Position numbers and translations under genes: made by a program. Below are positions 58,971 to 64,000 of a stretch of 64,000 bases of DNA, one piece after another (within the stretch, counting starts at the first letter, position 1; the number at the start of each line of letters is the position of its first letter). Source of the DNA: Paenibacillus durus (lineage in GTDB: Bacteria; Bacillota; Bacilli; Paenibacillales; Paenibacillaceae); NCBI RefSeq assembly GCF_000756615.1, contig NZ_CP009288.1, forward strand, positions 4,030,001 through 4,094,000. Direction: 5' to 3'. The notes beneath the pieces were generated by a model. It made no database searches and was not told the DNA's origin. It was given only the letters and a program-made list of their open reading frames with translations.

Positions 58971-59981
58971 TTACAGCGGACTTACAACGTCGTTCATCAG
59001 AGAAAAGGCCGCATGCTGCTCTTTCAGCGCCCGGTCAGTAGGCATCGTATACCGCATTGTTGACCGCAGGTCTGTATGACCTAACATAGCGGCCAAACAA
59101 CGCAGTGATCCGCCCTTGTCCATAAACATCGCAGCGGCCGTGTGCCTGAACTGATGTAAAAATACATTCGCGTCAATGCCGGCATTTTTCGCGTGTAGCT
59201 TAATGCGCTCTCTAAGCCGATCATCACGCAACGGCCTTCCCTTCTTTGTTAAAAATATATACTCTGATTCGAAATTTGCGTTCTCATGGATTAGAATCAT
59301 TAAAAGCCTTAGTGTATAGCTCGATACAGGAACAGACCGCCCCTTACGCGTCTTAACGATGTCGGCCTCAAAATGGAGCACTCCTCGGTTAAAGTCCACG
59401 TTTGAAGCTTTAAGTGACAGCAACTCACCCGCTCGTGCAAAGCTGTCTATTAAAACATGCAGCGCTACATAGTCCCGGAAACCTGGGTATGTATCCTTAT
59501 CTGGCGCTCTAAGAAGACGCTGCAGTTCTTCAACCGTAAGTATCCGTATCTCATTCTCCGTTTCGCGAGCCTTACCTACGCGCGCAGCCGGGTTATGAGG
59601 GATAACCCCGTCCTCGTGCAAAAATCTAAACATAGCTTTAATTGCTTTCATTTTCGTATTGACCGTCGTAGGGGATAAACCTTGAGTCATGTTTTTTTCG
59701 CTCTTGTGTTTGTGCCCGTCCCATTTTCGCTGTCCGTAAAGCATCCAACCCATGTAGTTGCGCAATAAGCTCGGCGTTACGGACGAGTACACCTTCTCTA
59801 TTCCGCAGCTATCAAGATATCGGCAGAAATATCGGTAGTATTCCGTATACGACTCTATCGTCCGTTCGGATTTCCCCTCGGAGAGCTTCGCATAAATAAA
59901 GATTTCAAATAATTCGTCTAGACGCATATCCCCCGACCCAGCATTGCGCGCAAATTCGTAACTGTTGACCATTCCAAACAA
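58971..59981 (-). CDS. int: Tyrosine recombinase / integrase 2
   Basis: 336 aa. Core-binding domain (ERTIESYTEYYRYFCRYLDS; GLSPTTVNTKMKAIKAMFRF) and complete catalytic domain: Arg in DSFARAGELLSLK, Lys region IVKTRKGRSVPVSSYTLRLL, HQFRHTAAAMF (HxxR), LGHTDLRSTMRYTM (His, Tyr). Reads leftward and starts 332 bp inside attR, a mirror image of integrase 1. Related to integrase 1 in the core-binding part but clearly diverged. Confidence 0.93.
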   Translation of the reverse strand: MFGMVNSYEFARNAGSGDMRLDELFEIFIYAKLSEGKSERTIESYTEYYRYFCRYLDSCGIEKVYSSVTPSLLRNYMGWMLYGQRKWDGHKHKSEKNMTQGLSPTTVNTKMKAIKAMFRFLHEDGVIPHNPAARVGKARETENEIRILTVEELQRLLRAPDKDTYPGFRDYVALHVLIDSFARAGELLSLKASNVDFNRGVLHFEADIVKTRKGRSVPVSSYTLRLLMILIHENANFESEYIFLTKKGRPLRDDRLRERIKLHAKNAGIDANVFLHQFRHTAAAMFMDKGGSLRCLAAMLGHTDLRSTMRYTMPTDRALKEQHAAFSLMNDVVSPL

Positions 59982-60080
59982 CCTTTCTGTGTAAAATTTC
60001 GGCCAACATTAGATTATATCTTGACTTGTAGGGGATTGTCAGGATCACACCTGTGTTTATTTTCGATTACTGAATAACGC

Positions 60081-60115
60081 AAAAAAGCGCCCGACCCCGT
60101 TAAAGGATCGAGCGC
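60081..60115 (-). terminator. Phage-borne terminator downstream of spo0A
   Basis: Minus strand GCGCTCGATCC pairs with GGGTCGGGCGC (11 pairs, two G-U), loop TTTAACG, then TTTTTT. It lies between spo0A/attR and integrase 2, inside prophage DNA, and would end spo0A transcripts. Confidence 0.85.
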
Positions 60116-60155
60116 ATGTTTGAACAAGCCGCTGATTTGCGGTATGATTTCGATA

Positions 60156-60236
60156 GCTAAACGACCGATAAATATGCGCTACTGTACGAGGCGAATACGG
60201 AAAGTTTAGCGGAGTCGCGCACCGATAGTTTATCGG
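60156..60236. promoter_or_regulatory. Right cluster of putative integrase arm-type sites
   Basis: GCTAAACG (60156), CGATAAA (60166), TTTAGCG (60205) and TTTATCGG (60229) next to attR. The same words as on the left arm. Confidence 0.55.
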
Positions 60237-60312
60237 AATCTCCGCTCAACGTACGGACAAGTTGACGGGAACAAACGTCCTATCTATCGTCCTCATTCCG
60301 CGTAACACCGGG

Positions 60313-60379
60313 CTTTCAAGACACCTTATGCTCGATCCGCAGCTTGTCTGCCACCATCGCGATAAATTCGCTATTGGTC
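60313..60379. repeat. attR: attR: 3' end of spo0A
   Basis: 67-bp copy of attL that forms the real 3' end of the spo0A gene. It spans the last 21 codons and stop plus 3 bp beyond. Confidence 0.93.
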
Positions 60380-61137
60380 GGTTTGGACTTACTGATATTG
60401 ATCGTATAGCCGAACAGATGGCTGATGGAGTCGATGTTGCCCCGCGTCCAGGCTACCTCGATAGCGTGGCGGATCGCCCGCTCTACGCGTGACGGCGTTG
60501 TCTTGAATTTTTCGGCGATGGCTGGATAGAGTGTCTTTGTGATGGCACCAAGAATTTCAATATTGTTGTATACCATCGTAATGGCCTCACGCAAATACTG
60601 ATATCCTTTAATATGCGCAGGAACACCGATTTCATGTATGATCGAAGTGATATTGGCATCCAAATTTTTACCTTTGGACAGCGGAACGACATTGGATTTG
60701 ACCGACGAGAAGATTTGAGAACCGGAAGGAGAACTGGCCGTGACATTGCCGCTCTGGGTTCCAACAAGCTGACGTACACGATTCGCGAGCACTTCCATAT
60801 CAAACGGTTTCAGGATGTAGTACGACGCTCCGAGCTGCACCGCTCTTTGTGTGATATTTTCCTGACCGAAGGCCGTCAGCATAATGATCTTTGGCTGGGG
60901 ATTCAAATCCAGCTCCCGCAGGCGTTCGAGTACACCCAGTCCGTCAAGATGCGGCATAATGATATCAAGGATAAGAACGTCGGGGATCTTGCGGGCTTGA
61001 CTTAATAATTGAACTACTTCTTCACCATTGTACGCAATTCCAGTTACAGTCATGTCTTCCTGTTCGGAAATATACTCAGCAAGCAAATTAGTGAATTCCC
61101 GATTATCATCAGCCAATAACACTTCAATATTTTGCAC
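60316..61137 (-). CDS. spo0A: Sporulation master regulator Spo0A
   Basis: 273 aa, full length. Receiver domain with acidic pair D10/D11, phosphoacceptor D58 (VLILDIIMPHLDG) and Lys in ILKPFDME; linker; C-terminal DNA-binding domain with TSIIHEIGVPAHIKGYQYLR and recognition helix TPSRVERAIRHAIEVAWTRG. Ends EFIAMVADKLRIEHKVS. GTG start with AAGGAGG upstream. Phosphorelay end point controlling sporulation entry. The last 21 codons are part of the prophage attachment repeat, yet the protein is complete. Confidence 0.97.
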   Translation of the reverse strand: MQNIEVLLADDNREFTNLLAEYISEQEDMTVTGIAYNGEEVVQLLSQARKIPDVLILDIIMPHLDGLGVLERLRELDLNPQPKIIMLTAFGQENITQRAVQLGASYYILKPFDMEVLANRVRQLVGTQSGNVTASSPSGSQIFSSVKSNVVPLSKGKNLDANITSIIHEIGVPAHIKGYQYLREAITMVYNNIEILGAITKTLYPAIAEKFKTTPSRVERAIRHAIEVAWTRGNIDSISHLFGYTINISKSKPTNSEFIAMVADKLRIEHKVS

Positions 61138-61203
61138 TGGTTGTTTCCTCCTTATGAATATCTGCTTTTATCAAACAGCATTTTATCTTCTCTGCATAAT
61201 GAT

Positions 61204-61322
61204 TTCGACATGTGGAATGAATTTCCTTCTGTCGAAAATTATTTTTCTTTATTTTTTTTTAGCCATGATTTATAATTAATATTTTTATTACACCATTCGA
61301 TTATCTTCATGAACGTTCGACA
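61204..61322 (-). promoter_or_regulatory. spo0A control region with three 0A boxes
   Basis: TGTCGAA (0A box) occurs at 61230-61236 on the plus strand and inverted (TTCGACA) at 61204-61210 and 61316-61322. Three exact 7-mers in 119 bp is far above chance and fits autoregulation of spo0A by Spo0A~P. A sigma-H-like AAGGAAATT..GTCGAAAT lies around 61202-61231 on the minus strand (tentative). Confidence 0.75.
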
Positions 61323-61356
61323 AAAAAATCTTAAGGCTAAACCGCCTTAAGATTTG
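61322..61356 (-). terminator. Terminator of spoIVB
   Basis: ATCTTAAGGC/GCCTTAAGAT stem, loop of 6, then a run of seven T on the minus strand; the spoIVB stop codon is inside the stem. Confidence 0.9.
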
Positions 61357-62473
61357 GTTGAAAACTATGCTGCTGTGCCGCCCCCGAATCTTTGAGCATC
61401 CATTCGATGAAACAACCGTAACCGGATTTAGGATCATTGACGAAGACATGTGTCACTGCACCGACCAGCTTGCCTTGCTGAAGAATAGGGCTGCCGCTCA
61501 TGCCCTGCACAATGCCTCCGGTCTTATCGATCAGTCTGGAATCGGTGATCCGCACGACCATTCCTTTAGTAGCCGGCTCCTGTTGGCGGGATACATGGAT
61601 AATTTCAACGTTGAACCGCTCGACCCGCTGGCCTTCGACTACGGTAAGAATTTGCGCGGGACCTTCCTTGACTTCGCTGCTCATAGCCACAGGAATGGGT
61701 TCACGGTACAGGCTATGATCCGGATTACGCCCCATTTTGCCGAAAATCCCGAAATCGGTGTTGCTTTCAACGTTGCCGAGCACTTGACCTTCCTTCATGA
61801 AAACTGCACGTTTCTCTCCAGGGTCGCCGTTATGGCTTTTGGAGATAGAGGTTACGTTCGATTCCACGATATGACCACTCCCGACGACAATAGGAGTACC
61901 GGTGTTCATATCGGTAATAACATGACCCAACGCTCCGTAAACACCCTCGTGTGGGGCATAAAAAGTCAGTGTTCCGACGCCTGCGGCGGAATCCCTGATA
62001 TACAAGCCGAGCCGCCATACCTTGTCATTTCGATCATAAGCCGGTTTGAGTCTGGCTGTTCGTTCCTTACCTTCACGAATATAACGGATGTTGAGTTCGC
62101 TGCCGGTATTTCCTGCCCTCTTTACCAGATCCGACACCCTGCTTATCTCGTTCAGCTTGACGCCATCAATGGATACCATAAGATCGCCCGGCAGCAGTCC
62201 GCTCGTCTCGCCCGGTGATATTTTAGTTTGCCCCGACACGTCGACAAGATGATGTCCCACAACCAGCACGCCTGCCGACTTCACCTTAACGCCGATTGTC
62301 TGCCCGCCGGGATATACCCTAATGTCGTGCTCTGCTCCGTTCTGGGCCGCTGCGTGTCCGTGATTTATTTCGGCATTCGAGGCATAGCCGGAACCCGGAA
62401 CGGTCAAACCTGAAACACTAAGAAAGAAGGCAAATAAAAGACCTGGCATTAACTTCCTGAGGTTGGGCTTCAA
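61337..62473 (-). CDS. spoIVB: SpoIVB peptidase
   Basis: 378 aa. N-terminal membrane anchor (LMPGLLFAFFLSVSGLTVPG), PDZ domain (TSGLLPGDLMVSIDGVKLNE) and S55 serine protease domain (YGALGHVITDMNTGTPIVVG with His; GIVQGMSGSPILQQGKLVGA with catalytic Ser; VTHVFVNDPKSGYGCFIEWM). Secreted from the forespore, it triggers SpoIVFB cleavage of pro-sigma-K. Conserved partner upstream of spo0A. Slightly shorter than the Bacillus protein (about 425 aa). Confidence 0.95.
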   Translation of the reverse strand: MKPNLRKLMPGLLFAFFLSVSGLTVPGSGYASNAEINHGHAAAQNGAEHDIRVYPGGQTIGVKVKSAGVLVVGHHLVDVSGQTKISPGETSGLLPGDLMVSIDGVKLNEISRVSDLVKRAGNTGSELNIRYIREGKERTARLKPAYDRNDKVWRLGLYIRDSAAGVGTLTFYAPHEGVYGALGHVITDMNTGTPIVVGSGHIVESNVTSISKSHNGDPGEKRAVFMKEGQVLGNVESNTDFGIFGKMGRNPDHSLYREPIPVAMSSEVKEGPAQILTVVEGQRVERFNVEIIHVSRQQEPATKGMVVRITDSRLIDKTGGIVQGMSGSPILQQGKLVGAVTHVFVNDPKSGYGCFIEWMLKDSGAAQQHSFQPNLKAV

Positions 62474-62571
62474 AGGCTGTCACGCTCCCTTTTGCTTCTT
62501 TCGCTTGACGAAAAAAGTGGTCGCCAATTGCGTACCTATAAGATAACCCTGCCCCCAGGCTTTTATTACTG

Positions 62572-64000
62572 TCAATACTTAACCGCTTGGGCTTCCCCAG
62601 CCTTGCTGGCCTCCGCCAGATTAAGCATTTCCTGCGCATGATGCAGCGTTTTTTCAGTAATCTCCACACCGCCCAGCATTCTGGCCAGCTCCTTAACCCG
62701 TCCATCTTCGGACAGGGCCTCCACCTCGGTCATTGTACGGCCTTCCTGCACCTTTTTACGGATAAGATACTGATGGTCCGCCATGCAGGCCACCTGCGGC
62801 AGGTGAGTTATGGAGAAGACCTGGCATGTTGAGGACAGCCGGTACAGCTTATCGGCGATGGATTGCGCTGCACGTCCGCTGACCCCGGTGTCCACTTCGT
62901 CGAATATCAGAACAGGGATATCCTCATGCCTTGCGAAGATGCTCTTCATTGCCAGCATGATACGCGACAGCTCTCCGCCCGAAGCAATTTTGCTCAACGG
63001 ACGCAGCGGCTCGCCCGGATTGGGAGAAATCATGAACTCGGCGCTGTCTATACCCTGCCGGGTCAACCGGATGCGGCGTCCTTCATATTCAACTCCCCGT
63101 GGATCATCAAGCGTATCAATCTTAACTTCAAGGGAAGTCCGCTCCATTTGAAGGTCCTTCAGTTCACCTTCGACCTGTGACGCCAGATCCGCCGCACACT
63201 GACGCCGGGCTTCGCTAAGCTGCACCGCTGTCTCCATCAGTTCGCTAAGCAGGACGTCCCGCTTAACCGTAAGTTTCTCCAAATGTTCGTCCTTGTTCTC
63301 AAGTAAATCGGTTTCACGGGAGATCTGCTCGTAATACTCCAGAATTTGCTCCACGCTGTCGCCGTATTTACGCCGCAGGCCGGAGATAAGATCAAGCCGA
63401 TTCTCCACTTCTTCCAGCCTTGCCGGGTTGAACTCAATGTCTTCGCGGTAATCGCGCAGCTGGAAAGAGGCATCCTCCAATTGATAAAAAGAGGACTGAA
63501 GCTGTTCCAGAACAGGCTTTAGCGCTTTTTCATCATAACGGACAACTTCTTCCAAGGAGGAAATAACGTTGCTGATCGCTTCAAGCCCCTGACGGCCATT
63601 CAGCAGCTCGTAAGCGCCGGAGATGGAATCCATCATTTTCTCGCTATAGGATAGTTTGACCCTTTCCTCGGAAAGTAATTCATCTTCTCCCGGCTTTAAG
63701 GCAGCAGAAGAGATCTCCTCCAATTGAAACCGGTACAGATCAAGCATCTGATAGCTTTTTTGGCTCGAATCCTGCAGCTCGCGAAGTTCTTTCTCCACCT
63801 GGGCAAACTTTGAATATTTCTCCTGGTATTCCGCCTTAAGCGGTCCGATTACAGATTCTCCATACGTATCCAGCAGCCCCAGATGCCGCTCCGGTCTAAG
63901 CAGATTCTGGTGCTCGTGCTGGCCGTGGATATTGACAAGCTGCTCACCAATTTCACGCAGCATCGTCAGATTTACCATTTGGCCGTTAACTCTTGAAGTA
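62572..64000 (-). CDS. recN: DNA repair protein RecN, C-terminal part (cut by window edge)
   Basis: 476 codons visible; the N-terminus lies beyond base 64000. SRVNGQMVNLTMLREIGEQL, NIHGQHEHQNLLRPERHLGL, long coiled coil, signature FMISPNPGEPLRPLSKIASG then GELSRIMLAMKSIF, Walker B VLIFDEVDTGVSGRAA and H-loop FSITHLPQVACMADHQYLI. SMC-like protein for double-strand-break repair. First of the recN-spoIVB-spo0A series. Confidence 0.95.
   Translation of the reverse strand, partial: TSRVNGQMVNLTMLREIGEQLVNIHGQHEHQNLLRPERHLGLLDTYGESVIGPLKAEYQEKYSKFAQVEKELRELQDSSQKSYQMLDLYRFQLEEISSAALKPGEDELLSEERVKLSYSEKMMDSISGAYELLNGRQGLEAISNVISSLEEVVRYDEKALKPVLEQLQSSFYQLEDASFQLRDYREDIEFNPARLEEVENRLDLISGLRRKYGDSVEQILEYYEQISRETDLLENKDEHLEKLTVKRDVLLSELMETAVQLSEARRQCAADLASQVEGELKDLQMERTSLEVKIDTLDDPRGVEYEGRRIRLTRQGIDSAEFMISPNPGEPLRPLSKIASGGELSRIMLAMKSIFARHEDIPVLIFDEVDTGVSGRAAQSIADKLYRLSSTCQVFSITHLPQVACMADHQYLIRKKVQEGRTMTEVEALSEDGRVKELARMLGGVEITEKTLHHAQEMLNLAEASKAGEAQAVKY

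Larger units (their letters stand above)
22012..60379. mobile_element. Intact-looking siphovirus prophage inserted in the 3' end of spo0A
   Basis: About 38.3 kb between two copies of a 67-bp repeat. It carries integrases, lysogeny switch, early genes, terS/terL, portal, scaffold, major capsid, connectors, major tail, tape measure, Dit, tail-tip proteins, holin and amidase in the order of Gram-positive long-tailed phages. All morphogenesis genes are open, apart from the intron that interrupts the tape measure. No recognisable helicase, primase, SSB or recombinase gene was found; replication may rest on a RepL-like protein and host factors. Confidence 0.95.

Noticed and set aside
32892..60379. 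Two fused prophages instead of one
   Set aside because: Only one complete set of head, tail and lysis genes exists and no third att copy was seen; kept only as a possible origin of the second integrase.
1..64000. CRISPR arrays, tRNA or rRNA genes, insertion sequences
   Set aside because: No regularly spaced palindromic repeats with unique spacers, no cloverleaf-like sequences and no transposase motifs were recognised.

Overview
The window reads as a piece of a Paenibacillus-like (endospore-forming, low-to-mid GC Firmicutes) chromosome carrying one intact-looking prophage. Support for the host call: recN-spoIVB-spo0A in their classical order at the right end, a branched-chain 2-oxoacid dehydrogenase (bkd) operon with DUF2627/yqzF on the left (the same neighbourhood as in Bacillus), AAGGAGG-type ribosome binding sites, GTG/TTG starts, and 0A boxes in front of spo0A. 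The genus is inference; the order-level call is firm.

Left host region (1-22,011). lipB (cut by the window edge), bkdB, bkdAB, bkdAA and lpdV run leftward and make the BCKDH complex plus the octanoyltransferase that starts lipoylation of its E2. Rightward come yqzF, an acyltransferase-3 membrane protein and a DUF1801 protein. Then follow a broken ABC exporter gene, thymidine kinase, a YumC-type ferredoxin/flavodoxin-NADP reductase, a Rieske oxygenase, a MalEFG-type sugar ABC transporter with a LacI regulator and two palindromic operators, and a DinB-like protein. From 19.0 to 20.7 kb lies a compact agr-like locus: a membrane protein without a kinase, AgrB, a cysteine-free AgrD-like peptide and a stand-alone LytTR regulator. 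An Sda-like sporulation checkpoint peptide and a decayed antitoxin/PIN toxin pair follow.

Prophage (22,012-60,379, 38.3 kb). It is bounded by a 67-bp direct repeat (66/67 identical) that is the last 64 bp of spo0A (stop codon included) plus 3 bp, so it sits in the 3' end of the sporulation master regulator and rebuilds its C-terminus. Each end carries a complete tyrosine recombinase pointing inward. Rightward genes on the left arm (22.2-26.1 kb) are integrase 1, an AT-rich cargo gene, an XRE regulator and a lipoprotein. Everything from 57.4 kb down to 26.2 kb is leftward: early genes, wHTH/RepL-like protein, KilAC antirepressors, sigma-like factors, terS, terL, portal, head, connectors, major tail, chaperones, tape measure, tail tip, holin and amidase. 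This is a long-tailed siphovirus plan. The tape-measure gene is split by a 1,037-nt group I intron encoding a PD-(D/E)XK homing endonuclease. The lysogeny switch (57.4-57.8 kb) has two 17-bp operators, one inside the spacer of a TTGACA-17-TAATAT promoter. Many intergenic gaps in the leftward operon contain hairpins followed by T-runs on the coding strand.

Right host region (60,316-64,000). spo0A, spoIVB and the C-terminal part of recN, all leftward. The prophage places a strong terminator and its second integrase directly downstream of spo0A.

No tRNA, rRNA, CRISPR array or insertion sequence was recognised. All family names come from reading motifs by eye; no database search was run.
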